A stretch of 46,346 nucleotides of DNA from Oscillospiraceae bacterium (GTDB taxonomy: Bacteria > Bacillota > Clostridia > Oscillospirales > Acutalibacteraceae): positions 1 through 46,346 of the forward strand of contig SVOR01000013.1 of NCBI GenBank assembly GCA_015066295.1, read 5' to 3'. The notes beneath the pieces are model-generated. The model was not told the origin of the DNA. It searched no databases and was given only the letters and a program-made list of their open reading frames with translations. The position numbers and the translations under genes were made by a program. Positions 33,230 through 42,355 of this stretch are shown here, one piece after another (position 1 is the stretch's first letter; each line of letters begins with the position of its first letter).

Positions 33230-35095
33230 CTATTTTTCTTGCTCGTATAATTCGCCTCTAATATCAAAGTCGCGGAACAACTTGTCGGGTGTTTCCTCAA
33301 AGAGATAACCGCCAAGGTCAATTCTTGCTAAGTTGTGTCCCGAAGTGCGTTTGCTCAAGGGCAAAAGTTGGCTATATTTTTTACCGTAAAAATGGGTTAA
33401 ATATTCTTGAGAGTTTACAGGCACGGGCGCCTTCATATCGCCAAAATCTACGTATTTAACGCTACTTACCCATTCCATTAAAAAGGGTCCTTTGGCTATA
33501 TTTAATCCTACGCCGTCAATAACGTATTTGGCATTCTTTTTGTGGCGGTATATTTTTAGTAAAAACTCAAAAACGTTATGAAAAAAAGAAAAGGGAAGCA
33601 ACTTCATTATGGGTAGCGCAATTTTACTTAATCGGTAATGGACGTTGCGGCGCGGCTTTCCGTACCACTTAATATTTATAACCCTGGTCCACATCTTAAC
33701 CAAGCGGATATGCAGTTTTGCAAAAAACTTGTTGTTAGACGTTTTATCATAAACGACAATATCAAAAAACACGCCGTCATCTATCATAAAATTACTTGAA
33801 TATTTGGTTGAAAAATAAGTCCCTTTAAGGCGGATTTTATCAAAGTGATAATGGCTACCGCTATCGTTTTGCGGTGAAGAATATACATAAGGTTCTTTAA
33901 TTGACAACGGACAAATTTTGCGAAATTTTTCAAAATCTTCACGTAACATACCAATATCAAGGTCGTCGTCCCACGGTATTATATCGTTGTGTCTAATTGC
34001 GCCTAAAAGACTACCTCCCGCAAGGAAATACTGAATGTTGTTTTCGCGGCACAACTTATCTACAAATTTTAAAATATCCATTTCAATTTGCTTTATTTTT
34101 TCAAGGCGCCCACAGTATATTGGCGTTAGGCGGCCTGTATCATAGGGCCTATCGGTGTAAAAAATGCCTAGGCGATATAGGTTTTCACTAAGGTTTGTGA
34201 AGTCGCACCACCCTAAATGTAATAGTTTTAAAGGGTTAAGACAGTGGTAGTGTTTTTGAGCGTCGGCTTTTATATCAAGTTTAAGTGAATATATATTAGA
34301 AAAGGCTTTGTGAAAAAGCAGTTTAATATTCATTAGTGATATGTTTTCTGCGGCAACGTTAAACACCTGACCGTTTTTGTTTGATGATATAGCCGTAAAA
34401 AGCGCGGTAAACAGGTCAACAATATAGGTGCAGTTTATATAGTTGGCAAAATCAGATTGCGCAACCGATATTTCACCCGTTTCTTGACAACTTTTAATAA
34501 ATTCTTTGAATGAGAAATTTTCAAAAAGGTCGATGTCGGGACCGTATATATTGGTGTAACGCAACAGATTAATAAAGGTGTTTTTTGCTTTTAAAAATTT
34601 TTTGCAAAGGCTTTCAATTTGCAGGTAAAACGCTTCGGCGGTTGTTTTGTTTTTTTGTGACAAAAAGCAGTCGTATTCGCGTTCGGCAAGGGCGGTAATG
34701 CTTTCGGGAAGCGCGCTCGGTGAATCAATTGCGCAAAGCAGGTAAATTTTGACCGAGCGGCAATTTTTGCAAAGTGACAACCATTGTCGCAACCCCGCTA
34801 AAAACTGTTCACGCGCCGATTTTTGGACGTATTTAGGGTCGCGACAACTAACCGTAAAAATGATAAGCGAGTCATCAGGTATGCTAAGTGGCAGTTTTTT
34901 AGTATCGCTTTGCGTGAACAAAAATACGCCGTTTAAAAATAGTTTATTTGCGGCAGAAAAAATAAAATCACCTATAGTATCCCCGTCAGAGATAATATAG
35001 GTGTTTTTAAATGCAATATTATTTTTTGATGTTAAATGTGTAGCCGCAGAAACGGCGCGGTCCAAATCATCAATAACAACTTCGTGTAGTTTCAT
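33230..35095 (-). CDS. Degenerate SDR-like domain fused to LicD
   Basis: 621 residues; start 35095 taken because GGAGGG precedes it. Residues about 15-300 follow the outline of an extended SDR (NAD-dependent sugar epimerase/dehydratase): L-L-R-Y-T-N-I-Y-G-P and the later V-F-N-V-A segment are clear. However, the Gly-rich dinucleotide loop is degraded (I-I-S-D-G-D-T-I-G-D) and no Tyr sits four before the K-T-T-A-E lysine. From about 335 a complete LicD domain begins: F-L-A-G-G-S-L-L-G-A-I-R-H and I-P-W-D-D-D-L-D. LicD proteins transfer phosphocholine or similar groups to wall glycans. The SDR half may only bind. Last gene of the export operon, 72 bp after the ATPase. Confidence 0.75.
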   Translation of the reverse strand: MKLHEVVIDDLDRAVSAATHLTSKNNIAFKNTYIISDGDTIGDFIFSAANKLFLNGVFLFTQSDTKKLPLSIPDDSLIIFTVSCRDPKYVQKSAREQFLAGLRQWLSLCKNCRSVKIYLLCAIDSPSALPESITALAEREYDCFLSQKNKTTAEAFYLQIESLCKKFLKAKNTFINLLRYTNIYGPDIDLFENFSFKEFIKSCQETGEISVAQSDFANYINCTYIVDLFTALFTAISSNKNGQVFNVAAENISLMNIKLLFHKAFSNIYSLKLDIKADAQKHYHCLNPLKLLHLGWCDFTNLSENLYRLGIFYTDRPYDTGRLTPIYCGRLEKIKQIEMDILKFVDKLCRENNIQYFLAGGSLLGAIRHNDIIPWDDDLDIGMLREDFEKFRKICPLSIKEPYVYSSPQNDSGSHYHFDKIRLKGTYFSTKYSSNFMIDDGVFFDIVVYDKTSNNKFFAKLHIRLVKMWTRVINIKWYGKPRRNVHYRLSKIALPIMKLLPFSFFHNVFEFLLKIYRHKKNAKYVIDGVGLNIAKGPFLMEWVSSVKYVDFGDMKAPVPVNSQEYLTHFYGKKYSQLLPLSKRTSGHNLARIDLGGYLFEETPDKLFRDFDIRGELYEQEK

Positions 35096-35167
35096 TTTAA
35101 ACCCTCCCACAGCAAAAATTAGTAAACAAGGGGTGTTTGCTGTATGTAAGGGGCAGTTTAAAATATG

Positions 35168-35893
35168 TTAGTTAGCCTGCTCGTATGCGTCTAAAACGAC
35201 GTTTGTGTCACCAATCATTTTAATTTCGCCGTCGTGAAGCCAAAGCATTTTGGTGCAAAGCTTGCGCAGAGTGCTGATGCTGTGAGAAACAATTAAAACG
35301 GTGCGATTTTCGTCCGAAATAAGCTCTTTCATTTTAGCTGAGCTCTTCTTCTTAAAATGCTCATCGCCAACGCTTAAAACCTCGTCAATAAGAATTATAT
35401 CGGTTTCGAGGAAGGCGGTAATCGAGAAAGCAAGCTTCGAATACATACCCTTTGAATAGGTTTTAACAGGCTTGTCTATAAATGCGCCAAGCTCAGAAAA
35501 CTCGATAATTTCGTCCATCTTTTCGCGTATGGTTTTTTCATCGAAGCCAAGCAAAAGACCGCTTAAAATAATGTTTTCACGGCCGCTTAAATGCTTTTGA
35601 AAGCCGACGCCGATGGAAAGCAGAGAAACGCTTCTGCCACCGAGGTCGACAATGCCGCTGTCGGCAGCAAATATACCGCCAACGGTGTTAAGAAGTGTTG
35701 ATTTACCACTACCGTTTTTACCGATTATGCCTAAGATTTCGCCCTGTTGGACATTGAGCGAAATACCCTTTAATGCGTGGAAGCTTTTGCCGCCGGCGCT
35801 TTTGCCTTTAAGCAACATTTTCTTTATAGAATAGGCTGCAAGGTCCTTATAGCGCACGTGCAGGTCTTCAATACGAATTGCAATATTTTCCAT
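35168..35893 (-). CDS. ABC transporter ATPase for polysaccharide/teichoic acid export (TagH/Wzt-like)
   Basis: 241 residues. Walker A G-K-N-G-S-G-K-S-T (58-66), signature Y-S-K-G-M, Walker B I-I-L-I-D-E-V-L-S-V-G-D-E and the switch His in V-S-H-S. The long insert before Walker A and the G-V-G-F-Q-K-H-L-S-G-R-E-N stretch are typical of TagH/Wzt. It lacks a C-terminal carbohydrate-binding domain. It starts directly after the permease stop (TAAATG). Confidence 0.93.
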   Translation of the reverse strand: MENIAIRIEDLHVRYKDLAAYSIKKMLLKGKSAGGKSFHALKGISLNVQQGEILGIIGKNGSGKSTLLNTVGGIFAADSGIVDLGGRSVSLLSIGVGFQKHLSGRENIILSGLLLGFDEKTIREKMDEIIEFSELGAFIDKPVKTYSKGMYSKLAFSITAFLETDIILIDEVLSVGDEHFKKKSSAKMKELISDENRTVLIVSHSISTLRKLCTKMLWLHDGEIKMIGDTNVVLDAYEQAN

Positions 35894-36676
35894 TTAGATC
35901 ACCTTCACATAGCTGTTTTCGTTCTTTTGGATAAGGCGAATACCAACGAAAGAAAGTAATACACCCATCAACGTCCAAACGATTAACCATTTCCAATAGG
36001 GAGCCTCACAATATAAAAGGCAGTTGCGCATGGAAGAAATGTACATAGCAAGGGGGTTTACACGCACCATAACGTAGCCGAGAATACCGGTAATGCGGTC
36101 GGCAATGTTATAGAAAATACCCGTTGCATAGAAAAGCAGACGAAGACCGATATCGGTAATGTTAACAAGGTCCTCAATAAATACACCAAAGTGCAAGAAT
36201 ATACAGCACACGCCAAAGGTGAAAATCATAAAGGAAAGCATAACGGGTATCGCCCATAGTATATGTAACGAAGGCGTTACGGGGTCGATAAACATAAGAA
36301 GAATAACAATGGCAAAGTTGATGGCGGTTTTTAAGCCGTTAAGCACCATTTTTTCAAGCACCAAAACATATTTCGGCACGTAAACCTTAGAAACAATAGG
36401 TTTGTTTGTGCGCACCAGCTTTACGCTTGCCTTCAGCATTTTATTAAAGAATTCCCACATTGTTATGCCCAAGAAAATAAAAGCAACAAGGTGCTGAACG
36501 CCTCCCTTAAAGAAGAAAAGGAAGACAAAGGCGTATATACCCATAAAGCAAAGGGGTTCTAAAATCCACCAAATCCAGTTTAAAAACGAGTTAGCAACCT
36601 CGCTTTTAAGCTCGGATTTAGCCGCATATAGTATATATGATTTATATTTTTTAATGTCGGCAAAAAACTTATTCAT
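35894..36676 (-). CDS. ABC-2 type permease for polysaccharide/teichoic acid export (TagG/Wzm-like)
   Basis: 260 residues with six hydrophobic helices and the amphipathic N-terminus of the family (Y-K-S-Y-I-L-Y-A-A-K-S-E-L-K-S-E). Works with the ATPase encoded next to flip lipid-linked polymer across the membrane. Its start overlaps the end of the upstream LicD gene by 8 bp, so translation is probably coupled. Confidence 0.9.
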   Translation of the reverse strand: MNKFFADIKKYKSYILYAAKSELKSEVANSFLNWIWWILEPLCFMGIYAFVFLFFFKGGVQHLVAFIFLGITMWEFFNKMLKASVKLVRTNKPIVSKVYVPKYVLVLEKMVLNGLKTAINFAIVILLMFIDPVTPSLHILWAIPVMLSFMIFTFGVCCIFLHFGVFIEDLVNITDIGLRLLFYATGIFYNIADRITGILGYVMVRVNPLAMYISSMRNCLLYCEAPYWKWLIVWTLMGVLLSFVGIRLIQKNENSYVKVI

Positions 36677-37577
36677 TACTTTCTCCTAAATCAAGTTCTA
36701 AAACACTGTGACGCTCTCTTTTTGACTCGTCGGGTATTTCCATATAAGAACCGTAAAGTCCACTGAGATATTCGTCGGGGTTGTTAAGTATATAAAACGT
36801 TTTATTTTCAAAGACGGTTTCCTTAACGGGCAAAAAAGATGCTCGCGTGCAGATTTCACCGAAATAGTGCTTTCTGCCACTTGGGAAAGAAACATATTTT
36901 GAATTGTGGTTTTTATAATTTTTTGTCCATTTTTCTGCCAAAAGGCACCATTTGTTAAGACTTAAAAAGCTTAGGCAAAAACCTAAAAACGCCTTAATCT
37001 TAATGGTTCGAATTGCCTTTTTATCGGTAAGATAATTCAAAAAGCGTTTTTTCTTTGCGTGCACACGCACACAAGAGCAGCATAGAAATAAAAACTCCGA
37101 TATTGCACCATGGAAAAAACGGGCGATTTTATTGTTTGGCACGTTTTCAAGCGGGAAAATATCCACAAAAACACCGGCAATCTCGGGCTCGGTTTCGAAA
37201 AGCTCAACGTAGCGAGTACCTTTTTTGCGGAATTTCATAAAATTGAGGTCGTAAAGCTTGTTTTTTTCAATGCTTTGCAACCAATATTTTTCGCCATATT
37301 CCTTCAAAAAAATTTCGGCAAAGCGGTCGTAATCTGCACGGGGCATACCAACGTCAAGGTCATCGTCCCACGGGATAAAGCCCTTGTGACGTACTGCGCC
37401 CAATGCGGTGCCGCCAACGAGAAAATAGGTGAGGTTGTTTTTTCGGCAAAGCTCGTCAAAGTCGGTCAACATTTCGAGCAAAACCGATTGAACCGCCTTT
37501 ATTTTTTCGTCATCAAGCTCACACAATTTATTGTTGCCAATGGCAAATTTTCTAAACATTACGTTTGTTTCTAACAT
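36669..37577 (-). CDS. LicD family phosphotransferase
   Basis: 302 residues, AAAGGAAG before the ATG. Motifs F-L-V-G-G-T-A-L-G-A-V-R-H, I-P-W-D-D-D-L-D-V-G-M and Y-D-R-F at residues about 50-90 define LicD, a nucleotidyltransferase-fold enzyme that adds phosphocholine or related groups to teichoic acids or other surface glycans. First gene of the operon with the exporter. An ATG seven codons in (M-F-R-K) is a possible alternative start. Confidence 0.88.
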   Translation of the reverse strand: MLETNVMFRKFAIGNNKLCELDDEKIKAVQSVLLEMLTDFDELCRKNNLTYFLVGGTALGAVRHKGFIPWDDDLDVGMPRADYDRFAEIFLKEYGEKYWLQSIEKNKLYDLNFMKFRKKGTRYVELFETEPEIAGVFVDIFPLENVPNNKIARFFHGAISEFLFLCCSCVRVHAKKKRFLNYLTDKKAIRTIKIKAFLGFCLSFLSLNKWCLLAEKWTKNYKNHNSKYVSFPSGRKHYFGEICTRASFLPVKETVFENKTFYILNNPDEYLSGLYGSYMEIPDESKRERHSVLELDLGESNE

Positions 37578-37654
37578 AGTAAAGCTTCCTTTAAATCAGG
37601 GCATATATATCTAAAAAAAAGTCGAATTAGGGCGGCGGTGCGCCGCGCTAAACA

Positions 37655-37683
37655 ACTATACCACAAACAAAGAAAAATAGCAA
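37655..37683 (-). promoter_or_regulatory. Promoter of the LicD-export operon
   Basis: On the minus strand: TTGCTA (37678-37683), 17 bp, TATAGT (37655-37660). Confidence 0.7.
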
Positions 37684-37698
37684 TATAAATTTGTTTTG

Positions 37699-39786
37699 TT
37701 AAATGGTGAATAATAAGTCGGAATAATCGGGGAAGGGCCAGTAATCCTTAGCGGTGATAAGCTCGGCGGCGTCGATGGGTGCGCGAAGCTCACTCATAAG
37801 GGCATTGACCGACTTGTTGTAAGCCTTGGCTTCGTCCAGTCCCGAAAGACTGTCGGCAGCGGCAACCGCCTTTTCAAGCTTGCCGCAAAGGCTATGTATT
37901 TCTTTTAAATAACCGCTTAGCTTTTCTACGATTTTTTGCTCAACCGAGCAGTCGATTTCGCCAAATGCCGCCTTTTTGTTTATAACGGCAAGCGACAAAT
38001 CGTTTATATATCTGCTAATAGCAGGGATTATGTTTTTGCGAACCATATCAATAAGGGTGAGCGCCTCGATATGTATTGTCTTGCAGTAATTTTCAAGCGC
38101 TATATCAAGACGACACTGAAGCTCAACACGATTGAGTACGTTGTGACGCTCAAATAGCGAGACGTTTTTGGCGTCTATCCAATGCACTACGGCATCAACG
38201 GTGCTGCGAAGATTTAGAAGTCCGCGTTCCTTAGCCTCAAGCTCCCAAGCCGCAGAATAGCCGTCACCGTTAAAGATGATGCGTTTATGCTCGCGGTAGG
38301 TTTCTTTAATTATGTTATTTACCTCACCAACAAAGTCGTCTGTCGCTTCAAGTCGGTCAGCAAAGTCGCACAAAACGTCGGCAACGATGGTGTTAAGCAC
38401 AGTGTTGGGGTCGGAAATAGAAAGGGTAGAGCCGAGCATACGGAACTCAAACTTGTTACCCGTAAATGCAAAGGGTGAGGTGCGGTTGCGGTCGGTGTTA
38501 TCCTTAGGAATTGAGGGGAGAGCACGCGCGCCGAATTTCATAACGCCGGCCTCGTGCTTAATGAAGGGCTTGCCCGATTCGATGGAGTCAAGCACCTCGG
38601 TTAAATCATCGCCGAGGAACATCGAAATAATGGCGGGAGGCGCCTCGTTTGCACCAAGACGATGGTCGTTGCCTGCCGATGCCACCGACAAACGAAGCAG
38701 GTCTTGGTTGCAGTCAACCGCCTTAATAACGGCGGTGAGGAATAGTAAGAACTGCGCGTTATCCTCAGGTGTTTGACCCGGGTCTAATAGGTTTACACCG
38801 GTATCGGTTGAAAGCGCCCAGTTGTTATGCTTACCGCTACCGTTTACACCCGCAAAGGGCTTTTCGTGAAGTATGCAGATAAGGTCGTGCTTTTCGGCAA
38901 CCTTTTTCATAACCTCCATGGTAAGCTGATTGTGGTCGGCTGCAATGTTTGAGGTTGTAAAAATAGGTGCCATTTCGTGCTGGGCAGGTGCAGCCTCATT
39001 ATGCTTGGTCTTGGCATAGATGCCAAGCTTCCATAATTCAGCGTCTAATTCCTTCATAAATGCCGATACTCTCGGTCTTATTACACCATAATAATGGTCG
39101 TCCATTTCCTGACCCTTCGGGGGACGTGCGCCCATAAGTGTACGTCCGCAGAAAATAAGGTCGGGACGTTTGTTATACATCTGCTTGTCTATGAGGAAAT
39201 ACTCCTGCTCGGGACCAACCGTTGTAAATATGTTTTTAACGTCCTCGTTGCCAAAAAGCTTTACAATACGCTTAGCCTGTGTGCGAATAACGTCCATACT
39301 GCGAAGCAGAGGGGTTTTTTTATCAAGTGCTTCACCACCGTATGAGCAAAAAGCGGTGGGGATACATAGTGTGCCGTCCTTAACAAAGGCGTAGGAGGTG
39401 GAGTCCCAAACGGTGTAGCCGCGCGCCTCGAAGGTTGCGCGAAGTCCACCGGAGGGGAAGGAGGAAGCGTCACTCTCGCCCTTGACAAGCTCTTTACCCG
39501 AAAACTCCATTATAACCTTGCCGTCGGTGGTGGGGGTAATGAAGCTGTCGTGCTTTTCGGCAGTAACACCGGTCAGCGGCTGGAACCAGTGGGTGAAGTG
39601 GGTTGCACCCTTTTCAACCGCCCAGTCCTTCATTGCGTTGGCAATGATGTTAGCCATATTTATATCGAGTCTTTTGTTTTGCTTGATGGTTTTCTTTAAT
39701 GCCTTGTAGGTTTCCTCAGGCAGACGGGCCTTCATAACCTCGTCATTAAAAACCTCACAGCCAAAAAAATCGGTAACCTTGTCCAT
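37699..39786 (-). CDS. glnN: Glutamine synthetase type III
   Basis: 695 residues, the usual size of GSIII and much longer than GSI. Family marks are [44 protein letters not shown] and N-G-S-G-K-H-N-N-W. It makes glutamine from glutamate, ammonia and ATP in the cytoplasm as a dodecamer. GGAGGCG precedes the ATG. A terminator-like hairpin lies between promoter and gene, so expression may be attenuated. Confidence 0.95.
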   Translation of the reverse strand: MDKVTDFFGCEVFNDEVMKARLPEETYKALKKTIKQNKRLDINMANIIANAMKDWAVEKGATHFTHWFQPLTGVTAEKHDSFITPTTDGKVIMEFSGKELVKGESDASSFPSGGLRATFEARGYTVWDSTSYAFVKDGTLCIPTAFCSYGGEALDKKTPLLRSMDVIRTQAKRIVKLFGNEDVKNIFTTVGPEQEYFLIDKQMYNKRPDLIFCGRTLMGARPPKGQEMDDHYYGVIRPRVSAFMKELDAELWKLGIYAKTKHNEAAPAQHEMAPIFTTSNIAADHNQLTMEVMKKVAEKHDLICILHEKPFAGVNGSGKHNNWALSTDTGVNLLDPGQTPEDNAQFLLFLTAVIKAVDCNQDLLRLSVASAGNDHRLGANEAPPAIISMFLGDDLTEVLDSIESGKPFIKHEAGVMKFGARALPSIPKDNTDRNRTSPFAFTGNKFEFRMLGSTLSISDPNTVLNTIVADVLCDFADRLEATDDFVGEVNNIIKETYREHKRIIFNGDGYSAAWELEAKERGLLNLRSTVDAVVHWIDAKNVSLFERHNVLNRVELQCRLDIALENYCKTIHIEALTLIDMVRKNIIPAISRYINDLSLAVINKKAAFGEIDCSVEQKIVEKLSGYLKEIHSLCGKLEKAVAAADSLSGLDEAKAYNKSVNALMSELRAPIDAAELITAKDYWPFPDYSDLLFTI

Positions 39787-39824
39787 AAAACGCCTCCACT
39801 ACGCAATAGCAACAAATTATATTA

Positions 39825-39861
39825 GTAAAAAAACGCCGCAAAAAACATTATTGCCGCGTTT
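39825..39861 (-). terminator. Terminator-like hairpin in the glnN leader
   Basis: On the minus strand: AAACGCGGCAA pairs with TTGCGGCGTTT (one G-G mismatch), followed by TTTT, about 45 bases before the ATG and downstream of the promoter. Confidence 0.6.
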
Positions 39862-39869
39862 ACCTACAT

Positions 39870-39898
39870 ATTATACCTTTTTTAGCCTAAAAAGTCAA
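39870..39898 (-). promoter_or_regulatory. Promoter of glnN
   Basis: On the minus strand: TTGACT (39893-39898), 17 bp, TATAAT (39870-39875). The -35 overlaps the stop codon of the preceding gene. Confidence 0.85.
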
Positions 39899-40923
39899 CT
39901 CTTGTCGCCTATATACATAGCGGCATTGCGGCTGAAAATTACGGCATCGCAGGTGGGCAGATTAAAATTATAAAACATACTGCTAAAATCTCCGTTTGGT
40001 TGCAGAAATACGTCGGGCAAACGGTTGTGTGTTAGCGATATTTCCTCGGTTGTGGCGTTAAAATAAAATAGGTTGGGCGAAGCGTCCTTGCGGTCAGATT
40101 GGGTTATATCAAGCTCGTACCAGCAGTTTGATAGCTGCACAAGATTCCATATATGCTGTCTGCCACCCGTAACCCCTCGTACAAGCAAGCAGCCTATACC
40201 GCTTTTTTTACATAGTAACTGCATTGCCTTCGAGTAGCCCTCGCATACCGCCGCTCCTTCACACAACGCACCGTATGCGGTGTATTTTTGTGTGTTTTCT
40301 GTTTCACAGTAGTCGGTATTTTCGCACAAAAATTCAAAGAAAAATATCTCTTTTTCAAAGTCACTCATATCTTCTGTCGGCTTTAAAAGCTCGGCAAGCC
40401 TTTCGTTTAACTGCTCTCTTTTTTGGTCGCGTTCGCTTTTATCCATACAATAGCCTAATTTTACAAGGCAGGAATTATCGCTTATCTTTAACTTGTAGGT
40501 GTTGTCCTGCCAAAAAATCTCGGGATTGTCGGCAAGCACGCCGTTGTAGGCAACGCTAAGGTTGTTTTTGTATTCGGCATCGTTTTTCGCTACCTCAAAA
40601 AAGCTGTCGCTCATATCCTCAAAGGCCGCCAGGATAAGCCGATAATATTGCTTTTGTCTTTCGTTCATATTATCGTACCAGTGTCCCGTAATTTTTAGAG
40701 GAGCCGAAACGGCGGTATCGTTATAAAAGGGAGCATCGGGCAGGACTGAGCTCGCATCATAAAAAAACACCTGCTCATCATTTTTCTGCACTTCGCTTTT
40801 TAGCGGTGTAACGGCAAGCTTTTCAGATATACCCTCGCCAATGTCTTTAAAATTAAGGCTGTAAAGCGCGAACACAATGCCCCCAATAATAATTAAGCTT
40901 AAAATACCTTTTAAAATTTTCAT
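39895..40923 (-). CDS. Membrane-anchored transglutaminase-like protein
   Basis: 342 residues. One N-terminal helix (about 6-22) anchors it, with the rest outside. The transglutaminase-like core holds Cys227 (A-A-V-C-E-G-Y-S), His257 (R-Q-H-I-W-N) and Asp272 (Y-E-L-D-I-T), the full papain-type triad. Bacterial members are mostly peptidases or crosslinkers at the envelope. AGGGGT precedes the ATG, 12 bp after the gene at 40936. Confidence 0.85.
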   Translation of the reverse strand: MKILKGILSLIIIGGIVFALYSLNFKDIGEGISEKLAVTPLKSEVQKNDEQVFFYDASSVLPDAPFYNDTAVSAPLKITGHWYDNMNERQKQYYRLILAAFEDMSDSFFEVAKNDAEYKNNLSVAYNGVLADNPEIFWQDNTYKLKISDNSCLVKLGYCMDKSERDQKREQLNERLAELLKPTEDMSDFEKEIFFFEFLCENTDYCETENTQKYTAYGALCEGAAVCEGYSKAMQLLCKKSGIGCLLVRGVTGGRQHIWNLVQLSNCWYELDITQSDRKDASPNLFYFNATTEEISLTHNRLPDVFLQPNGDFSSMFYNFNLPTCDAVIFSRNAAMYIGDKS

Positions 40924-40935
40924 TTTTAATACCCC

Positions 40936-41562
40936 TTAGTTAATAAAATGTAGATTTTTTGTAAGCTCTTCAATGCTTTGAAGCAGCGAATATCCGTCGG
41001 GAAAGCTTAAATCGGTGTCGCTGTTTTCAATTATAAAAACAAGCTCTTCTCCCGAAAGACCGTTTGATGCAAGATGCCTAAAAATAGCCGAGATTATTTC
41101 GCGGCGAATTTCCTTTTGCGCATCGTGGCAAAGCATATCGCTAACCTGCACACCGGTATAGCGTGTATTTTCAAGCTCTATACCGCCGATATGGTCGATA
41201 AAGCCCTCAAGCATTTGGTAGTCGGTTTTCACGGTGCGAAAAACGGTGTAGCCGTAGGTATCAACGTCGGCGGTCGTTGCGCCGTTTTGCAAAAGCAGTA
41301 CCGCCGTCGAGGATGAGTCGCTATCGAAATAAAAAAACACGCTGCCGCCCTCGTCAAAGCAAAAAAGAATACCCTTAGGCGTGTCTTCGTTTTCGACGTA
41401 GGGCACAAAATTATTCTCGCTATCACTCTGCTCGGCAGGGGTGCGCAGCATAACAAAGGAAAGCCCCGTAAAAACAGCGGCACAGCAGAGAACAACCAAA
41501 ATAACAATAAGTATAGAGCGGCTTGCTTGCTTCAATTTAATCACCAAAATAAGTATTATCAA
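40936..41562 (-). CDS. Membrane-anchored protein, possibly LCP-like
   Basis: About 200 residues. The frame opens with TTG at 41562 or GTG at 41544; neither has a good ribosome site, so the start is uncertain. One N-terminal helix (about 15-38), then an outer domain. I-D-H-I-G-G-I-E-L-E...Y-T-G-V-Q-V-S-D-M-L faintly recalls LytR-CpsA-Psr wall-polymer ligases (G-G-I-E-V and G-x-Q-A motifs), but the Arg residues that mark those enzymes are not obvious. Forms one unit with the transglutaminase-like gene. Confidence 0.55.
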   Translation of the reverse strand: MIILILVIKLKQASRSILIVILVVLCCAAVFTGLSFVMLRTPAEQSDSENNFVPYVENEDTPKGILFCFDEGGSVFFYFDSDSSSTAVLLLQNGATTADVDTYGYTVFRTVKTDYQMLEGFIDHIGGIELENTRYTGVQVSDMLCHDAQKEIRREIISAIFRHLASNGLSGEELVFIIENSDTDLSFPDGYSLLQSIEELTKNLHFIN

Positions 41563-41588
41563 AAAAACAGACGATATGCATTAAAGCA

Positions 41589-41617
41589 TTTACAAAATAT
41601 TTAATATTTGATATAAT
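41589..41617 (+). promoter_or_regulatory. Promoter of the small membrane protein gene
   Basis: TTTACA (41589-41594), 17 bp, TATAAT (41612-41617) with TGA before it (extended -10). Confidence 0.8.
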
Positions 41618-41639
41618 AAATATAATTGGAGGCGATATT

Positions 41640-41915
41640 ATGGAAAACAGAAAATCATCAATTATATTGAAACGTAATTTATTCCGCATTTTAGCGGTGG
41701 CAATGCTCTTAATTTCGGTTGCCTGCGGCATACTTCTTGCCAAAGCAAACGAGCGCACCCTAACCGTTAATATGACAATAGTTGAAAAGAGTGTGTTTGA
41801 GTGGTGGCGTTTTATTATGTTCACCTTCATCGGTCTGTTTGGCAGCACCTGCCTTTGGGCAATATCGGGCGTCTACGACGAGCTTGAAAAGATGAGAAAT
41901 AAGAATAAGAAATAA
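41640..41915 (+). CDS. Small two-helix membrane protein, unknown
   Basis: 91 residues, TTGGAGGCG before ATG. Two hydrophobic helices (about 17-34 and 58-76), a short outer loop and a Lys/Asn-rich end. No family recognised. It is a single-gene unit with its own promoter and terminator. Confidence 0.6.
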   Translation: MENRKSSIILKRNLFRILAVAMLLISVACGILLAKANERTLTVNMTIVEKSVFEWWRFIMFTFIGLFGSTCLWAISGVYDELEKMRNKNKK

Positions 41916-41933
41916 AACACATTAATAAAAGAA

Positions 41934-41982
41934 CGCAGCCATTACAGATGTTATTTCTGTAATGGCTGCGTTTGTGTTTTTT
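41934..41982 (+). terminator. Strong terminator, overlapping the XRE gene's end
   Basis: CGCAGCCATTACAGA (41934-41948) and TCTGTAATGGCTGCG (41956-41970), then TTTGTGTTTTTT. The right arm and T-run lie inside the last codons of the convergent XRE gene. Confidence 0.85.
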
Positions 41983-42211
41983 CAATCATTTTATCTAAAC
42001 TTACATCTAAAGCAACACAGATTTTATAAAAAGTTTCAACCGAAAAATTATATGTTCTTTTGCTGTTGCTTTGTAATTGGCGGATAAAATCGTGAGAAAG
42101 TCCGGTTATTTCTGCTAGTTCAGCAGAGGTCATGCCTTTTTCTTGCCTATAAAACCGTATATTGCGTCGTATTGTGTCGTAAATGTTATTATCAAATTCG
42201 ATAGCCCTCAT
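41951..42211 (-). CDS. XRE-family (Cro/cI-type HTH) repressor
   Basis: 86 residues; ATG 42211 chosen for TTAGGTGG upstream (a GTG four codons earlier lacks one). Residues about 15-70 form a Cro-type HTH (G-M-T-S-A-E-L-A-E-I-T-G-L-S-H-D-F-I-R-Q-L). Three matching inverted repeats lie over its own start and on both sides of the promoter of the divergent operon, so it is very probably the repressor of both. Confidence 0.85.
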   Translation of the reverse strand: MRAIEFDNNIYDTIRRNIRFYRQEKGMTSAELAEITGLSHDFIRQLQSNSKRTYNFSVETFYKICVALDVSLDKMIEKTQTQPLQK

Positions 42212-42229
42212 ATTAGTCACCACCTAACA
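42211..42229. promoter_or_regulatory. Operator 3 (over the XRE start codon)
   Basis: TATTAG-N7-CTAACA, one mismatch to the two sites downstream; it overlaps the ribosome site and start of the XRE gene. Confidence 0.55.
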
Positions 42230-42258
42230 AAATTGTAACAAAAACAGTGATACTTGTA

Positions 42259-42277
42259 TGTTAGGCAATAACTAACA
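42259..42277. promoter_or_regulatory. Operator 1 (upstream of -35)
   Basis: TGTTAG-GCAATAA-CTAACA, identical to operator 2; it ends 8 bases before the -35 box. Confidence 0.75.
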
Positions 42278-42285
42278 AAAAATAC

Positions 42286-42314
42286 TTGACAAAAATTAAC
42301 GCCAGGGTTATAAT
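42286..42314 (+). promoter_or_regulatory. Perfect-consensus promoter of the zinc-ribbon operon
   Basis: TTGACA (42286-42291), 17 bp, TATAAT (42309-42314). Such a strong promoter fits a tightly repressed gene. Confidence 0.9.
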
Positions 42315-42332
42315 GTTAGGCAATAACTAACA
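42314..42332. promoter_or_regulatory. Operator 2 (at -10/+1)
   Basis: TGTTAG-GCAATAA-CTAACA, starting on the last base of the -10 box; binding would block initiation. Confidence 0.75.
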
Positions 42333-42355
42333 CAACATAAAAAAGGGGCATAAAT

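Noticed and set aside
37110..37574. Plus-strand frame of 154 codons opposite LicD
   Set aside because: Antisense shadow of a clear LicD gene; no start signal.
37578..37660. GC-rich hairpin and a run of eight Ts in the LicD operon leader, as an attenuator
   Set aside because: The stem (GCGGCG/CGCCGC) ends about 11 bases before the T-run, too far for a standard terminator; left as a structural oddity.
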